Assembly (NCBI GenBank): GCA_009859145.1
Contig: VRVR01000024.1
Span: 186,001 to 250,000, forward strand
DNA length: 64,000 bases
Direction of reading: 5' to 3'
DNA from: Andalucia godoyi
Lineage: Eukaryota; Discoba; Jakobea; Jakobida; Andaluciidae
Positions 1 through 9,577 of this stretch are shown here, in pieces. How positions within the stretch are numbered: the stretch's first letter is position 1; every line of letters begins with the position of its first letter. Made by a program: the position numbers and the translations under genes. Under the pieces are notes generated by a model. The model ran no database searches. It was not told the origin of the DNA and was given only the letters and a program-made list of their open reading frames with translations.

Positions 1-1
1 C

Positions 2-574
2 GGGGGCTGGGCCTCGACGGGTGCTTCAGTCCCGGTGTATGCAGACGGCCGGCCGCTTCCGTCGAACGCGGCTGTGATGATCCGATCTGGATTTGCATCG
101 ACGACTCGGACCCCAGCTGTGTATGATGGTCCTCTTATTTCCATGGGCGTTGGATCCACAATGGCGAATCCAATGCTGCATCCCTCCATGATCTCCGCAC
201 TTGGAGTCAAACCTGGACACGGTTACATGGTTGATGCAAAGATGATTCCGATCACTCATATCCTCTCAACCATCAAGAATATCCAGCAAGCGTCTGCTTC
301 TGTCGCTGCCCAGCAAGCTCTTGCCGTCGCACTCACCGCAGCCGTTACTGCTGCCCCAACTCCCGCACCACCTACAAGGGCATTCCAGGACAAAAAGGCA
401 CATGGACAAAAAGTGCTGCACGCTGCAGTGGCAAAGTACAGAGCACAGAATCCGCACCTCAGCTATGCAATGGCGACAACAGAATTCACAGGAAGAATCA
501 AGACAGGTTCGTTGCGATGGGGCGACTACTCGGAGCAAGAATGCCCTCTCCGAATGGATATTAAAAAACCGTAA
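2..574 (+). CDS. C-terminal part of an unrecognised protein (5' end outside window)
   Basis: An open frame runs from the left edge of the window to a TAA at 572-574, leaving about 190 residues. It is rich in Ala, Pro and Thr, with an Ala/Pro low-complexity stretch near the middle and a more ordered, basic C-terminal part ending in MDIKKP. I recognise no domain. The stop codon lies inside the string GTAAGT, which could itself be a splice donor, so the real gene may continue into another exon between here and the GH31 gene. The reading frame is supported by its length only. Confidence 0.45.
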   Translation, partial: GGWASTGASVPVYADGRPLPSNAAVMIRSGFASTTRTPAVYDGPLISMGVGSTMANPMLHPSMISALGVKPGHGYMVDAKMIPITHILSTIKNIQQASASVAAQQALAVALTAAVTAAPTPAPPTRAFQDKKAHGQKVLHAAVAKYRAQNPHLSYAMATTEFTGRIKTGSLRWGDYSEQECPLRMDIKKP

Positions 575-799
575 GTCCATAAATCCACAAAGCTAGCATG
601 AGTCATGAAGAACCAAAACATTGCGCAAGCATGAAAGAGGACGTCCAATTCATACTGAAAATACAATTCTTCCACGGTCTTTTGATTTTCAGTCATAAGC
701 ATTTCCCCACTATCATTGCTACTTTTTTTCTGTTTTTTCTCTTTGATTTTCTTTGATTTTCTTTGTTTGAATTCACCGTTCTTGGAAACTGTTGGTGAG

Positions 800-3391
800 A
801 TGCATGTGCTTGGGGTACAATTCCTATTTGGTCTGAGCTGTCTCGTTGCGGTTGCGGTTGCGGTTGTGGTTGCGGCTGCGGCTGATGTTCCTGTATATTC
901 AGTGTCAAATCTGCAACAAACGGATTCTGGAATTACGGCAACGTTGACGCTGAAATCCGGGACAAAAGGTCCCTATGGTTCGGATATCGCAAATTTAAAC
1001 TTGCAAATCTTCTTTGAAACCGTCAATCGCGTCCATTTGAAGATCACCGATGCTGAAAAGACGCGATGGGAAGTTCCGTATGTGGTAATGCCGGAATCGC
1101 TGGAGCAACGAACGACTGCGGAAACCGCAAATTACAAGGTTGTGATTTCCAATGATCCATTTGCATTCCAGATTATTCGTGGCTCAGACGAAGAGGTCGT
1201 CTTTGATACGAATTCGTTTGCGTTTGTGTTTGAGGACCAGTATCTCTCGCTCACGACCCACTTGCCCAACAATCCGCATGTTTACGGACTCGGTGAGCGC
1301 ATTCATCCATTCCATTTGAACAACAATGACTTTACATACACAATGTTTTCACAGGACCTGCCGTCTCCTCCGGACGTTAACATTTACGGAGTTCATCCAT
1401 TTTACATGGAGTACAGAAATGGGAAATCCCACGGTGTGTTCTTGTTGAATTCCAACGCCATGGACGTAACAGTCCGTTCTTCTTCGCTCGAGTATCGCAC
1501 AATCGGCGGAGTGTTTGATTTTTACTTTTTTATGGGCCCAGATCCCGAGGCTGTGGTCCAGCAGTACCAAGAAGTCATTGGAAAGCCATTTCTGCCTCCA
1601 GCCTGGGTATGTGGGTTCCAGCAGTCTCGTTATGGATACCAAAACATCCAAGAGCTGTTTGATGTGGTTGGAAACTACTCGCTGAACGGCCTTCCCCTTA
1701 ATGTCATGTATTCCGACATTGACTATATGGACGCATATAAGGACTTTACGTGGGATCCCGTGCGCTATCCCCTGGATCGCATCCAGCAGTTTTCGAAGTT
1801 GTTGCATTCCAAGGACATGCAGTACGTTACAATCGTGGATCCAGGCATCCACAACGAGCAAGGATACGAGCCGTATGATTCAGGGCTTCAGCAAGGAGTG
1901 TTTGTCATGAGGAGCGAGGTGGAACAGCCGGACATTGGAAAGGTCTGGCCTGGCACTACGGCGTTTCCAGACTTCTTAAAGAAACAGACTCCGCAGTGGT
2001 GGACGTCGCACATTGCAAAGTTCGTGAATGATGCTGGTGGAATTGATGGAATCTGGTGCGATATGAATGAGGTGTCGTCAGAGTATTTGGTGCCAGACTG
2101 CAAGTTCAAACAGATTGGCGAGTTCAATCCCGAGCATCCTCCATTCCGTCCGGGTCTCTCGCCGCTCAGCTCACGGACTCTGTGCATGTCCGATCGCGTG
2201 GGAAACAACAATACCGAACTGATGTACAACTACCATTCGTTCTATGGGTTTACGGAGGCGATGGCCACGGCAAATGCGCTGATCGAAACGAAGGGCACCC
2301 GACCGTTTGTGCTGTCACGTTCCTCCTTTGCTGGCCATGGCCATCATGCGGCCCATTGGCTGGGTGATAACTGGTCAACATACCGGTCCATGAAAGAGTC
2401 TGTTTCTGGAGTTCTTAACTTCAACCTGTTCGGAGTCCCGGTTGTCGGTGCGGATATTTGCGGTTTCATGTTGGACACGACTCCCGAATTGTGTGCGAGA
2501 TGGATGGCTCTTGGATCGTTCTATGTGTTTTCACGGAACCACAACATGAAGGGTCGCAAGCCGCAGGAACCGTATTTGCTTGGCCCTGAAGTCCTCGACG
2601 TGTCCAGAAAAGTGCTGTTGAATCGCTTGGCGTTGACTCCCTATCTATATTCACAGTTGTACCGTGTGCATTTGTTTGGTGGAACGATTTCCCGAGCAAT
2701 GTTCCACGAGTTTCCCGGGGATGTCTCTGTCACTGCAGATCTTCCGTATATGGATGAACAATTCATGTATGGCGCCGCGCTGCTCGTCAGTCCGGTTTTT
2801 CAGGAGGGAGCAGATTCAAAGCGAACGTACATCCCTCCAGGCCGGTGGTTTGACTACTGGACTGGGGTGTCTGTGGCAAACGGCGCGACTGGAGCCTATC
2901 AAATCCTTCCTGCCAGCCTCACCGAAGTTCCCGTCCCGGTTCTTATTCGCGGTGGATTCATCGTACCCCGCCAGCTTCCCGGCATGACTGTTGCCGAAAC
3001 GGTTTCCAATCCCTTTGATTTCCAGATCGCGCTGGACAGCTCTGGAAACGCCAGAGGCGAAGTGTACATGGACGACGGCCTGGCGCTTGACTCCGCAACT
3101 GCGTCCAAGTATTCGCATCTTGTCTTATCCGCCACGTCTGTGGACGAGGGTCGCTATGGCTCGCTGACTTCTTCCTTTGACTTGAAGGGATACGCCTCCG
3201 CTCTTGGCAGCGTTCTTGGATCCGTCACGATTCTTGGTTCGCAGTGCACGACTTCGTCTATCCTCATGTCCGCTAACGGCAAGGACATTTCCAAGTTGGC
3301 CGTCGTGAACGTTGCGGCCTCCACAATCTCGGTGTCTGGTTTGCAACTTCCGCTCGGAGTTTCCACGAAGATTTCATGGAAGTGCACGTGA
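800..3391 (+). CDS. Secreted/lysosomal GH31 alpha-glucosidase
   Basis: About 863 residues. Glycoside hydrolase family 31, retaining enzymes that release glucose from alpha-linked glucans such as starch, glycogen or maltose. The open frame extends upstream, but the first ATG is at 800 and is followed at once by a hydrophobic stretch rich in Val and Ala ending near AAAADVP, a good signal peptide. The galactose-mutarotase-like N-terminal domain, the (beta/alpha)8 barrel and the C-terminal beta domains are all present. The nucleophile motif DGIWCDMNE places Asp421 as nucleophile, and LGDNWSTYRSM gives the acid/base Asp523. Length fits animal lysosomal acid alpha-glucosidase and plant or fungal secreted forms. 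Together with the GH28 gene further along it suggests extracellular or phagosomal polysaccharide digestion. Substrate specificity is inferred; alpha-xylosidase is a less likely alternative. Confidence 0.93.
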   Translation: MHVLGVQFLFGLSCLVAVAVAVVVAAAADVPVYSVSNLQQTDSGITATLTLKSGTKGPYGSDIANLNLQIFFETVNRVHLKITDAEKTRWEVPYVVMPESLEQRTTAETANYKVVISNDPFAFQIIRGSDEEVVFDTNSFAFVFEDQYLSLTTHLPNNPHVYGLGERIHPFHLNNNDFTYTMFSQDLPSPPDVNIYGVHPFYMEYRNGKSHGVFLLNSNAMDVTVRSSSLEYRTIGGVFDFYFFMGPDPEAVVQQYQEVIGKPFLPPAWVCGFQQSRYGYQNIQELFDVVGNYSLNGLPLNVMYSDIDYMDAYKDFTWDPVRYPLDRIQQFSKLLHSKDMQYVTIVDPGIHNEQGYEPYDSGLQQGVFVMRSEVEQPDIGKVWPGTTAFPDFLKKQTPQWWTSHIAKFVNDAGGIDGIWCDMNEVSSEYLVPDCKFKQIGEFNPEHPPFRPGLSPLSSRTLCMSDRVGNNNTELMYNYHSFYGFTEAMATANALIETKGTRPFVLSRSSFAGHGHHAAHWLGDNWSTYRSMKESVSGVLNFNLFGVPVVGADICGFMLDTTPELCARWMALGSFYVFSRNHNMKGRKPQEPYLLGPEVLDVSRKVLLNRLALTPYLYSQLYRVHLFGGTISRAMFHEFPGDVSVTADLPYMDEQFMYGAALLVSPVFQEGADSKRTYIPPGRWFDYWTGVSVANGATGAYQILPASLTEVPVPVLIRGGFIVPRQLPGMTVAETVSNPFDFQIALDSSGNARGEVYMDDGLALDSATASKYSHLVLSATSVDEGRYGSLTSSFDLKGYASALGSVLGSVTILGSQCTTSSILMSANGKDISKLAVVNVAASTISVSGLQLPLGVSTKISWKCT

Positions 3392-3563
3392 GACGCCCAC
3401 CCATGACATGATGCAATAATAGATGTACGCTAGATACAATGTTTTTTATTTTTATTTTTACTTACTTATTTTTTGTTTTTGTTTTGTGATTGGCTTCTAC
3501 TACCTATTGTCATCGTCGTCATCATTGTTATTTGCGTTCTTGCGTTATTTTACTGCATACTGA

Positions 3564-5291
3564 TCAACCGTCGCTCCAATCGGAATCCTCATCATCGTGT
3601 CGCTTCTTCTTGGACACGATTGTCGCAGCAATCGCTGCTGCACTTCCAGGTTGGGCAGGGGGCTGTGCTGGTGGTGGTGGCGCTGCGGGTTTGGGAGCCG
3701 GCATTTCAGGCGCTTTTGCATCGTCCGAGACGGCTGCTGCCATGGCCGCGGCAGCGCTCTTCTTCTTGTCCTTCACTTCATCGCCACCTGCAATACCTCG
3801 GCGACGCATCGTGAGCTTGGACCGAAGGTCAGACATGAAGTCACCTCCGCCTCCGCCTCCTTTGCCCTTCGACTCGGACCTTTCTGCAGACCCATCCTCG
3901 TCTTCGTCCTTTTTCTTCTCGGCAGCTTTTCGCAGCTTGAGTTTTGGATTTCTGATGGCTTCCAGCAACGCAGACCGAGAGTCACCATCGCCGTCGTCGC
4001 CTCCAGAGGCTGCAGCAGAAGCCGCTGGTGCTGCGGCCTGTGAAGCACCGGGAGGCGGAGGAGGAGGAGCCTTTCCACCGGGGGGTGGTGGTGGTGGAGG
4101 AGGAGGAGGTGGTGGTGGTGGTGCTTTCCCACCGGATGCAGGAGGCGGTGGCGGTGGCGGTGGCGGTGGAGGCGGAGGAGCACCGGCTGCCATTGGTGGA
4201 GGAAGTGGTGGAGGAGCAAACCCAGCGGAGGCACCCGAAGTGGAGGACGACGAAGGTATTGGCATTTCCGGGACCAAAGACAACGTCGGGAGTGCAGCGA
4301 GAACTTCAGATGGTGCGATTGGATCGTCACCGGCACCAAGCGCCCAAGCAATTTCAGCGACATTGTCCAAGTTCGGGAGCGATGTGGGAAGTCCGAATTG
4401 CGGGACTGGTCCCAAACGAGGCTTGTAGCTGTATTCAATACCCGAGTATTGAGGAAGCTCGTCTCCTTGAAGAACAGACACTGGGGCTTGGGGGAGTGTG
4501 AATCCGAGACCAAGGCCAAGTCCATCTGCACCTTCTCCGTTATCGTTGCCGTCGTCCTGATTGAGATCACCAAGTGTAACATACACGCGGTACGGATTTT
4601 CCAATGAATTGAACAGCAACAGAGAGGACACAGACGGCAAGTGATCCGGGAGTCTTCCAAGACCCTCTGCTCTTGTCTCTGCGGCAGACGCAGCAGAAAC
4701 CACGCATGCCTTCGCATAGTCCGCTTCGGTTTGCGAGTAATTCGCAAGTGGATCGAGCGTCTTCGCTTGCACAACCTCGTCGTTGGACATCGTAATAGAC
4801 GCAATTTGCTCTGGGGGGACATTTGTCCACGCATACGGGCTCCAATCATGACTGAACGCCCCGGTTCCGTTCAAACTATCGTCAAACTCCCTCCGAGACG
4901 TATTGTACTGGCCTGCGGAAAGAGGTGGTCTAGCATTCCCAGCGTTCGCTGACGTGTTCATAAACACAGAAACCGGGGTTTGTATGTCAATCAGCGGTGA
5001 AAACGACTTGGAAAGCGACAGTGAAGAAACGGGAAACTTTGGAGGAGAGAAAATGGTGACCGCTTTGCTGGATCCCTTCAGAGCACCTACCTTTGCCTGA
5101 GCATTTGCGACACGCGACCGCACAGCCTGCATTCTGTTCCTGCAATCTGTAACTCGTGCTGTCAATGACGAAAATACAGTGTTTGAAACACGTTCGAGCT
5201 CTGCGATGGAGTCCAGCATGTGACTTAGACTCACCGCAGAGTCAAAAGCTGGCCCAGCCAGCGGCACACACAGCGGTGCGCCAAACGGCAT
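3564..5291 (-). CDS. WASHC1: WASH complex subunit 1 (Arp2/3 activator on endosomes)
   Basis: 575 residues. WASH1 activates the Arp2/3 complex to build actin patches on endosomes during retromer-dependent sorting. The N-terminal WAHD1 helices are clear in residues 1-90, including VANAQAKVGALKGSSKAV followed by FSPPKFP, as in animal WASH1. A middle region LGPVPQFGLPTSLPNL matches the family's LPDLP-type linker. Two long polyproline runs separated by GGKA follow (about 365-420) and make the plus strand there strongly G-rich. The C-terminal VCA module has a WH2 helix ALLEAIRNPKLKLRKA (about 441-456), a connector with MRRRGIAGG, and an acidic end DDEDSDWSDG with the Arp2/3-binding Trp. A WAVE/SCAR protein is ruled out by the N-terminus. 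Start is the first ATG, with a pyrimidine/purine-rich leader upstream. Confidence 0.92.
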   Translation of the reverse strand: MPFGAPLCVPLAGPAFDSAVSLSHMLDSIAELERVSNTVFSSLTARVTDCRNRMQAVRSRVANAQAKVGALKGSSKAVTIFSPPKFPVSSLSLSKSFSPLIDIQTPVSVFMNTSANAGNARPPLSAGQYNTSRREFDDSLNGTGAFSHDWSPYAWTNVPPEQIASITMSNDEVVQAKTLDPLANYSQTEADYAKACVVSAASAAETRAEGLGRLPDHLPSVSSLLLFNSLENPYRVYVTLGDLNQDDGNDNGEGADGLGLGLGFTLPQAPVSVLQGDELPQYSGIEYSYKPRLGPVPQFGLPTSLPNLDNVAEIAWALGAGDDPIAPSEVLAALPTLSLVPEMPIPSSSSTSGASAGFAPPPLPPPMAAGAPPPPPPPPPPPPPASGGKAPPPPPPPPPPPPPPGGKAPPPPPPGASQAAAPAASAAASGGDDGDGDSRSALLEAIRNPKLKLRKAAEKKKDEDEDGSAERSESKGKGGGGGGDFMSDLRSKLTMRRRGIAGGDEVKDKKKSAAAAMAAAVSDDAKAPEMPAPKPAAPPPPAQPPAQPGSAAAIAATIVSKKKRHDDEDSDWSDG

Positions 5292-5886
5292 GGTAGTTTG
5301 CTTTCTAGCTTTCTAGGTTTCTAGCTTTCCTGCGTTCTTGCTTTCTTGAATCCGCGCGGGAAATCCCAAGAAATGATCACTAGACCGAATACGTAATAAA
5401 GAACAAGTATTCGAAGAGAAGAAAAAAGGACAGAAATAATAATAATAATATATACATGTATTAATGAGAATCCGATTAAAAAAACACTCCGCATGAGAGA
5501 GCCAAAAAGCCATGCAAAAAGAAGCTGGTTCAAACCCTCAATAACCCTAAAGAATTGCGGACTGTCGGATGATTTTTCATTTGAGGAGGAAATAAATTGC
5601 CCGAAAAGTCCGTTCGTTTGTCCTTGCTTGTCGAATGATCACCACCATTCGAGACAAATATAGACTCTCGCAGCATTGCTGATCTGTGGATTCGCATGTC
5701 GTCTGTTTCTGCGGTATGTAAGGGGGATGGTTTACCAGGTTTTCATTCTGCGCAACTGGATTGCGGTGGAGAACCATGCGTAGTTTTCAAAGAGGATCCG
5801 ACTTCGTCCTTTACTGTTTTTTTATTAAATGTTCTCTTGTAATCGCAGGAATTGGTTCTGGTTGCGCATTACGCCTACATTACACA
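5292..5886. other. Gene-free spacer upstream of WASH1
   Basis: AT-rich DNA with a short ATA/AAT run near 5436-5452. Reading frames here are short and composition-driven. It probably holds the WASH1 promoter; no RNA gene was recognised. Confidence 0.5.
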
Positions 5887-5926
5887 CTGAATATGCATAT
5901 ATATACGAATAGACATGCATATTCAG
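5887..5926. repeat. Perfect 12-bp inverted repeat with 16-nt AT-rich spacer
   Basis: The left arm CTGAATATGCAT (5887-5898) and right arm ATGCATATTCAG (5915-5926) are exact reverse complements, separated by 16 nt rich in TA steps. It sits just before repeat A copy 1. It could be a transcription-factor site, a hairpin in a non-coding transcript, or chance; the function is unknown. Confidence 0.75.
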
Positions 5927-5942
5927 TCTTGCATCCCGTCGC

Positions 5943-6021
5943 CGGAAAGGGGATAGGCCCCCCAACACGCCTCACGGTGTTCTTCAGATAGATGTTCCGC
6001 GCTCCGTTCCCAATCTCGATC
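5943..6021. repeat. Dispersed repeat A, copy 1
   Basis: Resembles 40689-40782 over about 80-90 nt. Shared blocks in order are a GGGG-TAGG-CCC segment, ACA-GCC, TTCT-CA-GATAGATG, GCGC-CCGTT and CCAATC-CGATC. The similarity is interrupted by small indels and does not keep one reading frame, so it looks like a non-coding element rather than a coding remnant. No tRNA boxes or known snRNA motifs were found. Confidence 0.5.
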
Positions 6022-6229
6022 AATCTGTGAGCCACTTTCTCGGCGTGACACGCCGTTCCTGAGAAGGGTGCATTTTGAGTCTGGCGGCCCTAGCAGCAGG
6101 CGCTCTCGTGTCCTCAGTTGCAGCGCGATTGATGCACCTGGAGATACGAGAGGAAGAGGCGGTAGGAAGACGGTGGGGTTTTGCGACTGCGACTGCGCCT
6201 GGGTGCATCGTAGCAGAAAAACAAGAGTT

Positions 6230-6748
6230 CTGCAAGAGACGGTCCCTGAGGCTTCTGCTTGGGGTTGGCTGCCCTGCGTGCTGGGGATTGGAGATCGTGT
6301 CTTGGAAGTTCGCCTCTTGGCAGTGCGCTGAACGAATGATGGAATAGATGGCCACGGATGCTGCGTTAAATAGCGTCGAAAATGCGGAGCCTGTGTCACA
6401 GGTCGCGTCTGTTTATGTGTACTTTCGTATGCATGACAATGGCGTGTTATTATTCATCGGCTAAACTGTCACCGACGACAGATCCAAGAACACATGTTTT
6501 TATTTTAACTTGGGGCGAGCACCAACTCTTCAATGCAGATTGCTGGTCATCGCAATCGACATATTCCCCAATCGATTCATCATTCAAAATGAACGCTGGA
6601 GAAAAGAGAATCAGGTCGGCGGTGGGACACATTGCGCCTGATGACGCATTTTCCTTTGCTCCTTCTTGTTCTCTGACTTGAGAGCGCATTCCGAACGCAA
6701 ATCAATCACTTCTTCGTGATTTGATGATCATTACCCTTACTCCTGTGG
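6230..6748. repeat. Left copy of a ~520 bp near-identical duplication ending at an N gap
   Basis: This block is repeated at 6799-7319 with only a handful of differences: a few substitutions and a 2-nt length change near the beginning. It ends exactly where the N gap begins, and the other copy begins exactly where the gap ends. That is the pattern of two contig ends that overlap but were not merged. Copies of a 99-codon plus-strand frame and an antisense frame occur in both; neither resembles a known protein. Confidence 0.9.
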
Positions 6749-6798
6749 NNNNNNNNNNNNNNNNNNNNNNNNNNNNNNNNNNNNNNNNNNNNNNNNNN
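6749..6798. other. Assembly gap of 50 N
   Basis: A run of exactly 50 N, a conventional scaffold spacer of arbitrary length. The flanking sequences overlap each other by about 520 bp, so the true gap length is probably negative. Confidence 0.98.
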
Positions 6799-7319
6799 CT
6801 GCAAGAGACGGTCCCTGAGGCGTTCTGCTTCGGGGTTGGCTGCCCTGCGTGCTGGGGATTGGAGATCGTGTCTTGGAAGTTCGCCTCTTGGCAGTGCGCT
6901 GAACGAATGATGGAATAGATGGCCACGGATGTTGCGTTAAATAGCGTCGAAAATGCGGAGCCTGTGTCACAGGTCGCGTCTGTTTATGTGTACTTTCGTA
7001 TGCATGACAATGGCGTGTTATTATTCATCGGCTAAACTGTCACCGACGACAGATCCAAGAACACATGTTTTTATTTTAACTTGGAGCGAGCACCAACTCT
7101 TCAATGCAGATTGCTGGTCATCGCAATCGACATATTCCCCAATCGATTCATCATTCAAAATGAACGCTGGAGAAAAGAGAATCAGGTCGGCGGTGGGACA
7201 CATTGCGCCTGATGACGCATTTTCCTTTGCTCCTTCTTGTTCTCTGACTTGAGAGCGCATTCCGAACGCAAATCGATCACTTCTTCGTGATTTGATGATC
7301 ATTACCCTTACTCCTGTGG
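6799..7319. repeat. Right copy of the ~520 bp near-identical duplication
   Basis: Right-hand counterpart of 6230-6748. It continues past the point where the left copy is cut off (TCCTGTGG) into unique sequence, as expected if the two sides are the same locus or two haplotypes of it. Confidence 0.9.
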
Positions 7320-8031
7320 AATCCCTCCCTACCCCTGTTTGCGTCTTCCTGACTGCCCGGGGCATACGCAACCTATTGACATTAAAAAGAATCTGACACT
7401 GCAGGAATGTCAATAATCCCGGGGGGGCGTGGTTTCCTTTTTGGCAGGCTCAAAAGACTGCATCGTCGGAAGAAGCACCTGCAGAGGGACCAAAAGCAGA
7501 AGTACGAAATGCGTGCAGGAGGAGATGGGGCTGAGAAAAAGGAAATTTACAAAATGGAAGAAATCTCGGACTTTCTGAATTCAATTTTATGGAAGCGTCC
7601 TTGCTGAATTCTGCGGTTTCGACTGCATTTCTCGTCGTGTCTCGAGTGTACTACTCGCTATTCGAGCGAATGCTGCATTCGTATGCCCCGATTTCTGCAG
7701 TCTTCCGGAACACTTCGGCTGCGAATGTGGTGGTCGGTCGCTGCTGTTCTTTTTGTAAATATTTCTGTTTGCGGGAAGGTGTGGAAGCATGGCCGTCACT
7801 GTTCGTAAGCAGCTGCTTGTTTGTGGAGCTTCCCTTTGTGTGCGGTTTTTATATTCTAAATATTTAATTTCAAATGTATCTTTTTTTTTTTTTTTTTTTT
7901 GTTTTCTTTGTTGCTGTTCTTGCAAGAGAAGTTGTCCGTCTTGCGAGAAGCGACTGTTTTGCCAGCCTGCAAACAGTATTTTCGAAATCAAAGCGGATCG
8001 GGCGCAGAGGTACGAAAAAGCGAGCGAGGAA
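7320..8031. other. Spacer with a strong poly-T tract before the coiled-coil gene
   Basis: No convincing gene. A run of about 20 T, followed by a pyrimidine-rich stretch ending in TTGCAAG, lies at about 7879-7927. This resembles a 3' splice site, so the gene starting at 8032 might have an upstream non-coding or coding exon in this spacer. I could not identify one with confidence. Confidence 0.4.
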
Positions 8032-8541
8032 ATGGATGATGAATTTCTGGCTGCTCTGAGTCAGCTTTCCGACACGGATTTTCAGATTGTTCGTGACTTT
8101 GTGTTTGCACGAAATCCACATGAACAAAGCAATGCGCAGATGTCCGCGGAAGCAGCGAACAACACCAGTGCAACTGAGTATTTGTTCTCGCTTGTGCGTC
8201 GAGATCTTGCCAAGGCCAAGAAAATGGAGCATCAGCTGACAACGCTCTTGACCGATCAACAAACTCAGATTGACCAGCTCATGGCACGATCACGGCAGCT
8301 TGAATCGGAGTCCTATCGCAAAGATGAGCATATCGTGCACGTCGAATCCATGCTTCAGCAAGCCGAGCAAGCTTCCACATCCGTCCATAAGATTCATGGA
8401 ATGGTCGATGCAGCACTCACCGAGGCCAAGAAGCTCGATCACCGTGAAACTGTCGTTCAGAAGCAAGCCGCGGAAATCGATCGGCTGCAAATCCTCGTGA
8501 GTAGCTTAACCAACATGATCGAAAAAAGCTCCCACTCTTGA
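8032..8541 (+). CDS. Small acidic coiled-coil protein, function unknown
   Basis: 169 residues from the ATG at 8032. The N-terminus is an acidic helical segment (MDDEFLAALSQLSDTDF), and from about residue 50 to the end the sequence is heptad-like and rich in Gln, Glu, Lys and Leu, so a dimeric coiled coil is expected. No enzymatic motif is visible. The frame stays open upstream through a poly-Phe stretch encoded by the poly-T tract, which I treat as leader or intron. It is not a family I can name. Confidence 0.55.
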   Translation: MDDEFLAALSQLSDTDFQIVRDFVFARNPHEQSNAQMSAEAANNTSATEYLFSLVRRDLAKAKKMEHQLTTLLTDQQTQIDQLMARSRQLESESYRKDEHIVHVESMLQQAEQASTSVHKIHGMVDAALTEAKKLDHRETVVQKQAAEIDRLQILVSSLTNMIEKSSHS

Positions 8542-8782
8542 TCATCTTCGTGTCGAGCAAGCATTCATCCCTGCGGTCTGCGCATGATGAATTGTACAGC
8601 ATTTTATCACACTTGCAACAAAAACCCGTCCAATTCTCCCCTGTTCAATGGCAGCAACAACGACAACGGTAGCTCCTTGTCTTATTTTTGTTTCTTTTAT
8701 TTTAATTATTAACTATTTTGTCTGAAATGTGTAATGAAAGCAGCTGGTGAGATGCGTTGCAATGAGATGCGATGAGGTTTGG

Positions 8783-9217
8783 TCAGTGATGGCCGCTACC
8801 GTGTCCATGTTCGTCACCATGACCGTGATTTTCAAAAGGCGGTTTAAATCCCTATCCACAACCACGTAATAACCAATGTGCGGATGACATAATTAGAAAA
8901 CCAGTTGCTTGCACTAAAAACACGAATCCAAACGAGAAGACAGTCCACAACAACCAAGTCAGAGCAGGGAGAAGAAAGGGGAAAATGCATACAAAAGTAG
9001 CTGCGCCATCGTGATACGCGCGATAAAACACCCAGAACCACATCATTGCGCCAAATGCCTTTCCACCGACTACATGCCAATCGGACACATGTGGAGCCTC
9101 AAACTCGCCAGCACGCGCCGACGACGAATGCGAGTGTGAGTGCGAATGGTCGCCGCGAGTAAACATTCGTGAAGAGCGAAGTGCCGATGAGGAACGAGAA
9201 AACAGATGACGAAGCAT
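8783..9217 (-). CDS. NDUFB2: Mitochondrial complex I subunit NDUFB2, two exons
   Basis: Exon 1 is 8993-9217 and exon 2 is 8783-8851; the 141-bp intron begins GTATGC and ends GGATAG in the coding sense. The joined protein has 97 residues. It keeps the family core WHVVGGKAFGAMMWFWVFYR followed by the short DG segment, and after splicing gains the His/Gly-rich tail (NHGHGDEHGHG) typical of plant and protist NDUFB2. It is an accessory single-span subunit of the complex I membrane arm. Without the intron the frame reads on into a spurious hydrophobic tail, which would be easy to misannotate. The start is the ATG at 9217, since the upstream in-frame part is an Ala/Val repeat read from a CAG/CAA-type tract in the leader. 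Confidence 0.87.
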
Positions 9218-9577
9218 GGTACGCTCAACAACAACAAAAACAACAGCAACAGCAACAGCAACAGCACCAGCACCAGCACCAATATATGTTTTATAAGAAA
9301 AACTAAGGATAGTAATAATATTAGTCAATGCAATGCAATGCAATTTCAAACCAGCGTTTGAAAGGTTGGAGCTTGGGAATTACTTTCAGTGGGACTGCAA
9401 TTGGCACAAATGATGGAAAACGATAAAGAAAGGGAGGTTTTGTTTTTTGAGCAGTGCTTGACTACGGCAGATTGAATTCTGGGGGAAGAGGAAGGAAAGC
9501 CATGGGGAAGCCCCCGGAATGAAATCTAGAGCTGTTGCCTTTGTGGATGTGGCTTGCTGTTTATTGAATTGAAAATG
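9218..9577. other. Spacer upstream of NDUFB2 with CAA/CAG-type tract
   Basis: The segment at about 9229-9283 is a CAACAG/CAGCAC-type trinucleotide tract in the NDUFB2 leader. The rest is an unremarkable spacer shared with the 3' end of the ABC transporter gene. Confidence 0.5.

Noticed and set aside
5923-6399. A 158-codon minus-strand frame beginning MTQAPHFRRYL.
   Set aside because: Part duplicated by the contig overlap, Ser/Arg/Pro low complexity, includes repeat A; no protein-like pattern and strong frames also on the other strand.
8852-8992. Reading the NDUFB2 intron as a C-terminal transmembrane segment.
   Set aside because: Splice sites are clean and the spliced tail matches the family's His/Gly-rich end.
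9218-9349. Extension of NDUFB2 to an upstream ATG giving an Ala/Val-rich leader.
   Set aside because: The leader is a translation of the CAA/CAG tract; the ATG at 9217 gives the usual short N-terminus.
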